64,000 nt of DNA from Xanthobacteraceae bacterium (GTDB taxonomy: Bacteria; Pseudomonadota; Alphaproteobacteria; Rhizobiales; Xanthobacteraceae): assembly GCA_029266425.1 (NCBI GenBank), contig JAQSWY010000025.1:1-64000 (forward strand). Direction: 5' to 3'. Under the pieces are notes generated by a model that was not told the DNA's origin, searched no databases, and saw only the letters and a program-made list of their open reading frames with translations. This document shows positions 55,235-63,237 of this stretch, one piece after another. Numbering within the stretch: position 1 is the first letter of the stretch; each line of letters begins with the position of its first letter. The translations under genes and the position numbers were made by a program.

Positions 55235-57985
55235 CTAGGGACTAGCCGGCTCCATCCGCTTCAGTTCGGCGACGGCGCCCTCATATTCCATGAAGTCTTT
55301 CGGGCAGGTTTCGGCGGCAGTCCTTAGCAGGCTCGGCGCTGCCTCCGATTCGTTTCTCGTGATGTGCCACTGCGCAATATAATACGCCGCCTCGCATTGC
55401 TCTTCCGGCTTGCTTGCTGCATCCCGCGTCGCGCCGGGAGAGCGCTGGCCGAGAAAGAGTTCGAAGATGGGATATGGCCAATCCTTGGACTTCAGCCGGG
55501 CAGCGCGCTCCTGAAGCTTCGCCGTCGCGACCTCTCCGGTTCGCGTTCGTGCAAGGTGGCCGAACAGAATGGAATACGGATCCTCCTTGAGCGCGATGGC
55601 GCGCTCGAGATCAGCAGCGGCAGCCTCGAAGTCGCCACTGTAAAAACGGGCACGCCCGAGTTGCTGCAGTAGACCGAAACTCGGATTCAACTCGACGGCT
55701 CGGACATAGTCGGCAATCGCACGCTTATATTGGCCCTTGGCAGCGTAAGACATGCCGCGGTTGCTGAAAACGTCGGCATCGCCAGGATCGAGCACGACCG
55801 CTCGATCAAAATCGGCGATCGCCGCATCATTCATACCGCTCCGCCGGTGGGCCCTGCCGCGATTATAAAAGAACTTGGCATCATTCGGGTCCAGCGCGAT
55901 CGCTTTGTCGTAGTCGGCGATTGCGCGGTCGTACAGCTTCTTGCCGGCGTAGGCGAGCCCACGGTTATGGAAAGCACCGGTATAGTCGGGATCCAAAGCT
56001 AGGGCTCTACCATAGTCAGCGATGGCCGCGTCGAACCGATCGCTCCTCCGGTACGTGTTGCCTCGGTTGAACCAGACCATGGCATCATTGGGATCTAACG
56101 CGATCGACCGATCATAGTCAGAAATTGCACGGTCATATTGTTTGTCTGCTGCGTAGGCGGTACCTCTATCATTCAAGATCGTGGCATCATGGGGGGCCAG
56201 TTCGACTGTTCGGTCGTAGTCCGCAATGGCCCGATCAAGAGTGCCCTTTTTGCGATAAGCATCGCCGCGATTACGAAAGGCCAACGTATACGTGGGATCA
56301 AGCTCTATCGCTCGACTGTAGTCAATTATAGCGCGATCGTATTCTTTCATTAGTTCATAGACAAATCCACGACTATTAAAGGATATCGCGTTACCCGGAT
56401 CGAGATCGATCGCCCTGTCATAATCCAAGATCGCGTCCTGATAGCGACCAGCCTTGCGATGGGCTACGCCTCGATTTGTGAGAGCAATTCGATAATCGGG
56501 ATTGAGCTTTAGCGCCTGATCGTAATCGGCAATGGCGCGATCGTACTGCTTCTTGGCGGCGTAAGACAATCCGCGACTGTTGAAGGTGCTGGCATCATTC
56601 GGTTCGAGCGCTACTGCTCGATCAAAATCGGCGATCGCTTTGTCGTACTGCCCGTCTCTCCGATACGCGTTGCCGCGAAAGTAAAAAATCGTGGGGGCAT
56701 CAGGAACCAGTGCAGCGGCCCGATCATAGTCGGCTATCGCGCGGTCGTATTGTTCCTTGGCAATATAGATGAGACCTCGACCGCTCAAGGCGATAAAACA
56801 ATCGGCGTCGAGTTCAATCGCGCGGTCATAGTCCTCTATAGCCCGATCGAGCATCCCTTTCGCGCGATAGACGCCGCCGCGGTTGCCAAAGGCGGTAGGA
56901 AGCAGCGGATTGATATCTATCGCGCTATTGTAATCGTCCAATGCTTGATCGAGTTCATTTATGCTCGCGTAGACAAGGCCACGATCATTGAGAATTTCGG
57001 CGTCGTTGGGGTTGAATTTGAGTGCTCTGCCATAATCCGCGATCGCTTCTTGGTGGCGACCTAGATTGCGATATGCGAAGCCACGATTTGTAAGGGCAAG
57101 TCGAAAATCAGGATTGAGCTTGAGTGCACGATCATAATCGGCAATGGCGCGATCGTATTGCTTCTTGGAAGCATAGGACGCTCCGCGGCCATTGAACGCC
57201 TCGGCATCGTCCGGATTTAGCGTGATCGCTTGGCTAAAGTCGGCAATCGCCGCGTCGAACTGATCCTTCATCCAGTATGCTCTACCGCGATTGTACGGGA
57301 GAGCGGCGTCATCAGGCGTCAGGATAATCGCTCGATTGTAGTCCTCGATCGCCTGGTCGAGGAGGCGTTTGTCGGCATACAGATTGCCGCGATAGCCGAA
57401 TCCGGATGCGTGGTTTGGATTGAGTTCTATCGCGCGATCGTAGTCCGCCATTGCGCGGTCGAAATCGTTAGCTGCCGCATAGATAATTCCGCGCTTAATA
57501 AAGAGATCTGCGTTGTTCGGTATGATCTTGATCGCTCGGTTGATATCTGCGATCGCATCTTGATGTCGACCCGTCATGGAATAGGCAATACCGCGGTTGA
57601 CGAGCGCAGGCAGGAAATCCGGGGCTAGCTTAAGCGCTTGCTCGTAATCACTTATCGCGTGATCGAATTGCGCGATTGCGGCGTGCGAAAGACCGCGATC
57701 GCTGAAGTCAGACGCATTCCGCGAATTGAACTTGATTGCCAGATCATAGTCCCCGATCGCTCGCTTGTACTGGCCCTTCATGTAATAGGCGGCAGCACGA
57801 TTGGAAAAATAAACGTCGAGACCGCCTACCCCCGCAATGATGAGAGCGGTGCATCCCCGGATGCGGACGTCAGGATCCGTCGACTCGCAATCCTCCCATT
57901 GCCCGGCATACGCGCTTAGTATGGCGAGGACGGATGCAAGCAGAACGATCAGAAGGCGAGCCGTTCTCACCACGCCACACTTCAC
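55235..57985 (-). CDS. Large exported TPR-repeat protein 2 (tandem paralogue)
   Basis: 916 residues with a signal peptide (VVRTARLLIVLLASVLAILSAYA), the same Cys head (WEDCESTDPDVRIRGCTALI), about twenty-one 34-residue TPR units and the same C-terminal region as TPR protein 1 (LFLGQRSPGATRDAASKPEEQC, then YYIAQWHITR). It begins with GTG 57985 after GGTGGTATC. It is longer than its neighbour by about three repeats. Codons here are visibly poorer in G and C than in surrounding genes, especially 56100-57900, which hints at acquisition or relaxed selection. Confidence 0.9.
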   Translation of the reverse strand: MKCGVVRTARLLIVLLASVLAILSAYAGQWEDCESTDPDVRIRGCTALIIAGVGGLDVYFSNRAAAYYMKGQYKRAIGDYDLAIKFNSRNASDFSDRGLSHAAIAQFDHAISDYEQALKLAPDFLPALVNRGIAYSMTGRHQDAIADINRAIKIIPNNADLFIKRGIIYAAANDFDRAMADYDRAIELNPNHASGFGYRGNLYADKRLLDQAIEDYNRAIILTPDDAALPYNRGRAYWMKDQFDAAIADFSQAITLNPDDAEAFNGRGASYASKKQYDRAIADYDRALKLNPDFRLALTNRGFAYRNLGRHQEAIADYGRALKFNPNDAEILNDRGLVYASINELDQALDDYNSAIDINPLLPTAFGNRGGVYRAKGMLDRAIEDYDRAIELDADCFIALSGRGLIYIAKEQYDRAIADYDRAAALVPDAPTIFYFRGNAYRRDGQYDKAIADFDRAVALEPNDASTFNSRGLSYAAKKQYDRAIADYDQALKLNPDYRIALTNRGVAHRKAGRYQDAILDYDRAIDLDPGNAISFNSRGFVYELMKEYDRAIIDYSRAIELDPTYTLAFRNRGDAYRKKGTLDRAIADYDRTVELAPHDATILNDRGTAYAADKQYDRAISDYDRSIALDPNDAMVWFNRGNTYRRSDRFDAAIADYGRALALDPDYTGAFHNRGLAYAGKKLYDRAIADYDKAIALDPNDAKFFYNRGRAHRRSGMNDAAIADFDRAVVLDPGDADVFSNRGMSYAAKGQYKRAIADYVRAVELNPSFGLLQQLGRARFYSGDFEAAAADLERAIALKEDPYSILFGHLARTRTGEVATAKLQERAARLKSKDWPYPIFELFLGQRSPGATRDAASKPEEQCEAAYYIAQWHITRNESEAAPSLLRTAAETCPKDFMEYEGAVAELKRMEPASP

Positions 57986-58068
57986 GATACCACCTTTGGA
58001 ATCTCAATTGTTCGCCCAACTCTGACGTGAGCGCGCGTCACATGCAATCGTTCGACGGAGCGCAACAG

Positions 58069-58141
58069 GTGGGACGCGGCGCTGCTCCAGGTGATCGCCG
58101 AGGCGACCACAATCGGGAAGGCGAACCTGCTCGGGGAGTGA
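58069..58141 (+). pseudogene. Remnant of the GntR gene (copy 2, internally deleted)
   Basis: GTGGGACGCGGCGCTGC.CCAGG.GATCGCCGAGG matches GntR positions 52376-52415, then jumps to GAAGGCGAA(C/T).TGCT.GGGGAGTGA of 52615-52639. About 190 internal bases are missing. It lies upstream of TPR gene 2 as the first remnant lies upstream of TPR gene 1. Confidence 0.8.
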
Positions 58142-58207
58142 GCTAAAGGTCTCGCTGAAGGAGAACCGCGTCATCCTGAAAGTCTGACCCGTCGTCCGCC
58201 AGCGATC

Positions 58208-58290
58208 CGTCATCCCCGGGCTTGTCTCGGGGATCCACGTCCGTGACGAGCGGTCAACCGCGGATGGCCGGGACGAGCGCGGCCATGACG
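58208..58290. repeat. Intergenic inverted repeat, family A (copy 8)
   Basis: CGTCATCCCCGGGCTTGTCTC...GGATGGCCGGGACGAGCGCGGCCATGACG. Confidence 0.85.
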
Positions 58291-58437
58291 GCGGAAATGG
58301 CTCGCTTCACCTGGCGCCGTCGAACTGCGGGTTAGGCCCTGAGACGCGAGGGGCGGTTTCCGCGAGCAAAGGGCCATCGTACGCAAGGCGTGCTATGGCT
58401 AATGGGCCGCGGTGACGACGCGGCTCGGGGGCTCGCC

Positions 58438-59517
58438 ATGACCAGCACAACCACCTCCGCCGCGCCGGCGCCCATGGAAGCGCATGGCGCGTATAATCGT
58501 AACACCGGCGTGCACGCCGCGGGATCTTCGCCGGCCATTCCCCTGTTCGAAGAGGCGGCGCGACGCGTGGCGCTGGCGGATGCGCCCGAGCCAGTCACCA
58601 TCGCCGATTATGGAGCGTCGGAAGGGCACACGTCGTTGCAGCCGCTCAGTGCGGCGATCAGGGCGCTGCGCGAGCGGATAGGGGCGGATCGCGCCGTTTC
58701 GGTCGTCCATACCGACCTGCCGAGCGACGATTTCGGCGTGCTGTTCGAGATGCTGGAGAACAATCCGGCGAGCTATCTGCGCGGCGATCCGGCGTGCTTT
58801 GCCTCCGCCGTCGGGCGCTCCTTCTATCGGCAGATACTGCCGGCCTCATCCGTCACGCTCGGCTGGAGCTCATGGGCGGTGCAGTGGCTGAGCCGCACGC
58901 CGTGCCCGATCCCCGACCAGGTGCAGATCGCCTATAGCCGCGATCCCGCCGCGCATGCCGCCTTCGCGCGACAGGCGGCGGCGGATTGGGCGAGCTTCCT
59001 CACCTATCGCGGTGCCGAGCTGCGCCCGGGCGGGCGACTGGTGGTGCTGACCATGGCGCTCACCGACGAAGGCGAGTTCGGCTATCGGCCGGTGCTGAAA
59101 GCCATGTATGTCAGCTTGCTGGCTTTGGTGAGCGCGGGTCTGGTGCGGCCGGAGGAGGCGCGGCGCATGGCGATCCCGACGGTCGCCCGCAGCCGAGAGC
59201 AGTTCCTGGCGCCGTTCGCTGCCACCGGCGCATTTGCTGGCCTCAGCGTCGAACATGCCGAGGTGTTCCGCGGCGAGGATCCGATCTGGACGGATTTCCA
59301 GCGCGACGGCGACACGATCTCCTATGGCGCGCGCTGGGCTGCGTTTTCCCGCGCGACCGTGCTGCCGACGCTGGCGCTCGCGCTGGAGGACGGCGCCGGC
59401 GACCCGCGCCGCGACGACTTCATCGCCCGCATGGAGGAAGGCATGGCAGCGCGGCTGGCGGCACGGCCGGAGCCGATGCTGATCCCGCTTGCGGCGCTGA
59501 TGCTGGCGAAGGGGTGA
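58438..59517 (+). CDS. SABATH-like SAM-dependent carboxyl methyltransferase
   Basis: 359-residue SAM-dependent methyltransferase of the SABATH (plant carboxyl methyltransferase, Methyltransf_7) type. Features: MEAHGAYNRNTG near the N-terminus (substrate-binding Y.N), TIADYGASEGHTSLQPLSAAI (SAM loop), VVHTDLPSDDFGVLFEML, GSSWAVQWLS-like motif SSWAVQWLSRTP, and LRPGGRLVVLTMAL. It would methylate a small carboxylic acid. Start ATG 58438 is chosen by homology; ATG 58390 is in frame. Bacterial members are not rare, but their substrates are mostly unknown. Confidence 0.85.
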   Translation: MTSTTTSAAPAPMEAHGAYNRNTGVHAAGSSPAIPLFEEAARRVALADAPEPVTIADYGASEGHTSLQPLSAAIRALRERIGADRAVSVVHTDLPSDDFGVLFEMLENNPASYLRGDPACFASAVGRSFYRQILPASSVTLGWSSWAVQWLSRTPCPIPDQVQIAYSRDPAAHAAFARQAAADWASFLTYRGAELRPGGRLVVLTMALTDEGEFGYRPVLKAMYVSLLALVSAGLVRPEEARRMAIPTVARSREQFLAPFAATGAFAGLSVEHAEVFRGEDPIWTDFQRDGDTISYGARWAAFSRATVLPTLALALEDGAGDPRRDDFIARMEEGMAARLAARPEPMLIPLAALMLAKG

Positions 59518-59526
59518 GGGCCAGTT

Positions 59527-60789
59527 TCAGAACAGCGGAATGCCGGTCAGCAGCGCCGTCGCCACGCCGGCGACCACGGCGCTGAGCGTGACCGCGCCAT
59601 AACGTAGCGCGAACCGCCCGCGTTCGATGAGCGCGGCATAGGCCAGCCGCGCCAGCGCATTCGACGCCAAGGCGAGCAGGATCGCGACCGTGGCGACGCC
59701 GAGATCGAGGCTGCCGCCGGCGAGGCGGGCGGTGGAGAGCGCCACCGCGTCGACATCGACCAGCCCGGAGAGTGCCGCCAGCGGATAGAGGCCGGCGCTG
59801 CCGAGCTGCTGCGTCGCCCATGCGGTGAGCAGCATGACCGCTGCCAGCAGCATCGCGAAGCCGAGAACCGGCACCAGGTCGAACGGGTTGCCGAGCTCGG
59901 TCTTGCCGGCCTTGTGGGGCGCCGGGCGGCGCAAGGCGAAGAAGGCCGGAACGCAGAATATGGTCGCGGCGATGAGCGCGACCGGCGCCAGGTACAATCC
60001 GAGGGACGGCACGATGGCGCCGACCAGCACCATCACCCGGAGCAGCGAGACCGCGCCTGCGGCTGCGGCGCCGGCGACGAGCCGTCCCGCGTCCTCCCCA
60101 TCGGCGGCGCGGCGGGCGAAGGCGACGGCGATCGCGGTCGAGGAGACGAGACCGCCCGTCACTCCGGTGACCAATATGCCCTTATCCGGGCCGAGCACCC
60201 GCATCGCGATGTAGCCGGCATAGGACAGGCCGGCGACGAAGATGGTGAAGAGCCAGATCTCGCGCGGATTGACCGCGCCGAGCGGATCGAGCGGGCGATC
60301 CGGCAGCAGCGGCAGCACGATCGCGGTCATGCCGAGCAGGAGCAGGGCGGAGCGCAGCTCGATCCAGGTCAGGCGCGCGAGGATGCTGTGCAGATATTCC
60401 CGGCTGGCAAGCACCGCCGCGGTGGCGATGCCCGCGGCTGCGGCGAGCTGCATGTCGCCGATGACCGCAAAGGCGCCAAGGCCGTAGACCAGCATCGCCG
60501 CCACGGTGCCGGTGACGCTGAAATTGCGGTCCTCGACGGCCTCGGCGCGCTTGAACCAGGCGAAGACAGCGGCGAAGCCGATGAAGCCGGCGCCGACCAG
60601 GAGGGGCGCCGACGCCGCGTTGCCGAGCGCACCGAAGACGCCGCCGAGCAGGCCGATGAGGGTATAGGTCCGCACGCCGGCGGTGCGGCTGCCGGGCTCG
60701 GCCTTGCGCTCGCGCCAGCCGCGCTCGACACCCACCACCAGGCCGATGGCGAGCGCAAGAGCCAGCCGGAACGCCAGATCACCATTCAT
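59527..60789 (-). CDS. MgtC/SapB-DUF4010 family membrane protein
   Basis: 420-residue integral membrane protein. The N-terminal MgtC-like domain shows ALAIGLVVGVERGWRER and RTYTLIGLLGGVFGAL; the C-terminal DUF4010 domain has LAALSGLVDVDAVALSTARLA and about six segments. In total there are twelve or so hydrophobic helices. No characterised role; MgtC relatives aid growth at low Mg2+. ATG 60789 (MNGDLAF) is preferred over TTG 60819. Confidence 0.88.
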   Translation of the reverse strand: MNGDLAFRLALALAIGLVVGVERGWRERKAEPGSRTAGVRTYTLIGLLGGVFGALGNAASAPLLVGAGFIGFAAVFAWFKRAEAVEDRNFSVTGTVAAMLVYGLGAFAVIGDMQLAAAAGIATAAVLASREYLHSILARLTWIELRSALLLLGMTAIVLPLLPDRPLDPLGAVNPREIWLFTIFVAGLSYAGYIAMRVLGPDKGILVTGVTGGLVSSTAIAVAFARRAADGEDAGRLVAGAAAAGAVSLLRVMVLVGAIVPSLGLYLAPVALIAATIFCVPAFFALRRPAPHKAGKTELGNPFDLVPVLGFAMLLAAVMLLTAWATQQLGSAGLYPLAALSGLVDVDAVALSTARLAGGSLDLGVATVAILLALASNALARLAYAALIERGRFALRYGAVTLSAVVAGVATALLTGIPLF

Positions 60790-60923
60790 CCCGAAGACCG
60801 GGGTTGATACCGACCTCAACCTTATACCGGGATTCGGATGAGGGCTGCATGTCGAGACCGTGCCCTATCCGCTCGGCCGCGCCTATGCGGCGCTGGTCGG
60901 GGCGGCAGGAACCCGGCGGACCC

Positions 60924-61007
60924 GGTCATTCCCGGGGCTCGTCCCGGAGATCCGCGTCCTCGACGCAGGAACGATCGTGGATGGCCGGGACAAGCCCGGC
61001 CATGACG
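60924..61007. repeat. Intergenic inverted repeat, family A (copy 9)
   Basis: GGTCATTCCCGGGGCTCGTCC...GGATGGCCGGGACAAGCCCGGCCATGACG between the MgtC-like gene and the universal stress gene. Confidence 0.85.
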
Positions 61008-61050
61008 GCGGGAACGGTGGCTCGCCTTCGCCAATCAATGAGGCAGTTAC

Positions 61051-61896
61051 TCAATACGACATGAACAGCGGCGCCGGGCTTTCGTCCAGCAGCGAGCGGG
61101 TGACGCCGCCGAGCACCATCTGGCGCATCCGGGAATGCACGAAGGCGCCCATGACGACCATGTCGAAGCCGCCGTCGGCTGCGCAGCGGCGCAAGGCCCG
61201 GGCGACGTCGCCGCCCTCGGCGGCAAGGCCGGTCACCGTCGCAGGCACCTCGTGGCTCTCCAGATACGGGATCAGCTCGGCGCCGGAGATCGCCTGGCTG
61301 AGGTCCTTCTCGCCGGTGACGCGGACGATCTCGACATGTTCGGCCGCCTTGAGGAAGGGCAGTGCGTCATGCACGGCGCGTGAGGCGCGAGCGCTGCCGT
61401 CCCAGGCGATGAGGATGCGCTTCGCGTTGAACTCAGTCACGCCGCGCGGCACCACGATTGCCGGCCGTCCGGATTCGAACAGCGCAGCTTCGATCAGGCC
61501 GCGATCGGCGGAGAGCGGCGTGCGCTCCGCATCGAGCACGGCGAGGTCGTTCACCCGTGCCCGGGGGACGAAACTCTCGACGAGGTCACTATAGGAGAGC
61601 TGCTGATGCTCGGTGGTAAGCGAAAGTCCCGCCTCGGTCGCCGTGTGGCGCGCGGTCTCGCTCGCGGCCTTGGCGAGGGCGTCGAGCCGCCGGTTCTCCG
61701 CGCTCACAAAACCCGAGGCGATATTGCTGACGAAGCTGTGGGGTATGGTGACCCGTACCGAGGTCGACTGCACGGTGATGTGCGCAGCAGCCCGCCGCGC
61801 CAGCGACAGACCGTAAGGCAAAGCCGAAGAGGGCTTATCCTCCTCCCCGGTGTCATAGGTGATCCCGATGAGGATGCTCTTCACGTTCGCCAGCAT
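61051..61896 (-). CDS. Universal stress protein with two Usp domains
   Basis: 281-residue cytoplasmic protein with two tandem Usp folds. Residues 1-140 begin ANVKSILIGITYDTGEE but lack the ATP-binding glycine motif; residues about 145-281 begin NAKRILIAWDGSARASRAVHDALP and end with MVVMGAFVHSRMRQMVLGGVTRSLL, the complete ATP-binding G.x2-x9-G(S/T) type motif. ATG 61896 follows GGAGG. Members aid survival under stress. Confidence 0.9.
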   Translation of the reverse strand: MLANVKSILIGITYDTGEEDKPSSALPYGLSLARRAAAHITVQSTSVRVTIPHSFVSNIASGFVSAENRRLDALAKAASETARHTATEAGLSLTTEHQQLSYSDLVESFVPRARVNDLAVLDAERTPLSADRGLIEAALFESGRPAIVVPRGVTEFNAKRILIAWDGSARASRAVHDALPFLKAAEHVEIVRVTGEKDLSQAISGAELIPYLESHEVPATVTGLAAEGGDVARALRRCAADGGFDMVVMGAFVHSRMRQMVLGGVTRSLLDESPAPLFMSY

Positions 61897-61993
61897 GGCC
61901 GCCTCCGTCCGACATGATCCAGGCCAACCTCGCCTTTCGAAATGGGGCTGGCATTGATCTGCCGCAACGTCAGCAAGGCTGGTGCGACGCTCT

Positions 61994-62052
61994 GGCAATG
62001 TCCTAGCAAGGCTTGGGCAATGCCGTAGCGAGGCTTGGGCAATGCTCCGGCG
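61994..62052. repeat. Short tandem direct repeat, 22-base unit
   Basis: Two and a half imperfect copies of a 22-base unit beginning GGCAATG and ending AGGCTTG, at 61994-62015, 62016-62037 and 62038 onward. Lies in the gap upstream of the universal stress gene, just beyond the 3' end of the racemase gene. Role unknown. Confidence 0.7.
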
Positions 62053-62057
62053 ACGAT

Positions 62058-63092
62058 CTAGCTCTGCCAGAGCGGCCAGGTGTCGGTGAGGCGGTAGCCG
62101 GTCGGCCACGGATCGGTGGGGTCGACCATGAGCTGGGAGGTCGCGGTGATCCAGGCGCGGCCCATGATCGAGGGCACGATGGCGGGGCGGCCGCCGAGCG
62201 TGGTCTCGGCCTCGACCCGGCAGTCGAAGCGCGAGCCGATGATGGAGCGGCCGACGAAGCGGTCGCCGACTTTCAACACGCCCTTGGCGTGCAGCACCGC
62301 CATGCGGGCCGAGCAGCCGGTGCCGCAGGGCGAACGGTCGATCTTGCCGGGGCGGATCGCCACCGCATTGGCGCCGGACGGCACGCCCTCATCGTCAATG
62401 AGCGGGGCGGCGAACTGGCAGAAGGAGATGTGCGACCAGTCGGCATTGGTCGGATGCTGGAAGCCGAGCTGCTGGTTCGCCGCCTTGACGATCTTCATGC
62501 CGAGATCGGCGAAGTCCTTGGCCTCGTCCGGCTTGATGGCGAAGCCGAGGGCATGGGCATCGACGATGCAGAAGCTGTCGCCGCCATAGGCGGTGTCGAC
62601 GGTGAGCGTGCCATGGCCCTCGAGTTCCAACTTCGCGTCGAGCTTGTCGGCGAAGGAGGGGTGGTTCTTGACGCGGATGCGCTCGGCCTTGCCGTCCTTG
62701 CAATAGGCGGTGACCTCGATCAGCCCGCCGGGCGCCTCCAGCACCATGTGGGTCTCCGGCTCGACCATCGGCACGATGCCGGTGTCGAGCAGCACGGTGG
62801 AGACGCAGATGGAATTCGAGCCGGACATTGGCGGGGTGTCCTCCGGCTCCATGATGATCCAGCCCATCACCGCCCTCAGGTCCTTCGGCGGCACCAGCAG
62901 GTTCACATGGCGGAAGACGCCGCCGCGCGGCTCCTGCAGCACGAAATTGCGAAGGCTGTTGTCGGAAGCGATGAAGCGCGACTGCGCCCAGATAGTGTCG
63001 CCGGGCGGGGGCGCGACGCCACCGACAATGACGTCGCCGACCTCGCCCTCGGCGTGGCAGCCGACGACATGGATGACCTTGGTGGAGCGCAT
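62058..63092 (-). CDS. Proline racemase superfamily enzyme (hydroxyproline epimerase/dehydratase type), Ser/Cys active site
   Basis: 344 residues. N-terminal [21 protein letters not shown]; first catalytic position [19 protein letters not shown] has Ser where proline racemases and most epimerases have Cys; the second position [12 protein letters not shown] keeps the Cys. The Ser/Cys pattern is a known subgroup of the family, whose members act on hydroxyprolines. Substrate binding blocks GDSFCIVDA and [13 protein letters not shown] are intact. It lies 145 bases upstream, on the same strand, of an enolase-superfamily gene, with a repeat between them. Confidence 0.88.
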   Translation of the reverse strand: MRSTKVIHVVGCHAEGEVGDVIVGGVAPPPGDTIWAQSRFIASDNSLRNFVLQEPRGGVFRHVNLLVPPKDLRAVMGWIIMEPEDTPPMSGSNSICVSTVLLDTGIVPMVEPETHMVLEAPGGLIEVTAYCKDGKAERIRVKNHPSFADKLDAKLELEGHGTLTVDTAYGGDSFCIVDAHALGFAIKPDEAKDFADLGMKIVKAANQQLGFQHPTNADWSHISFCQFAAPLIDDEGVPSGANAVAIRPGKIDRSPCGTGCSARMAVLHAKGVLKVGDRFVGRSIIGSRFDCRVEAETTLGGRPAIVPSIMGRAWITATSQLMVDPTDPWPTGYRLTDTWPLWQS

Positions 63093-63117
63093 GGCGGTGA
63101 CCTCACTCTAAACTCGA

Positions 63118-63232
63118 CCTTATCCTGAGGTGCTCGCGAAGCGAGCCTCGAAGGATGGTGAAGCAGAAGGCGGCGTGACGGGTGGCCATCCTTCGAGGCC
63201 CGGACTGCGTCCGGGCACCTCAGGATGGGGTT
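63118..63232. repeat. Intergenic inverted repeat, family B (copy 4)
   Basis: CCTTATCCTGAGGTGCTCGC...GCCTCGAAGGATGG and CCATCCTTCGAGGCC...GCACCTCAGGATGGG between the racemase and enolase-superfamily genes. Confidence 0.85.
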
Positions 63233-63237
63233 GCTTT

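Larger units (their letters stand above)
57986..58437. other. 452-base gap: TPR upstream sequence, GntR remnant and repeat
   Basis: No complete gene. From left: the upstream region of TPR gene 2, similar to that of TPR gene 1 (both contain CA(T/C)ATGCAATCGTT), a GntR 3' remnant at 58069-58141, and family-A repeat copy 8. The methyltransferase gene starts at the end. Confidence 0.7.

Noticed and set aside
53787..57919. Plus-strand open frames within the two TPR genes
   Set aside because: They arise from the periodic repeat sequence; translations look like mirrored repeats with no signal or domain.
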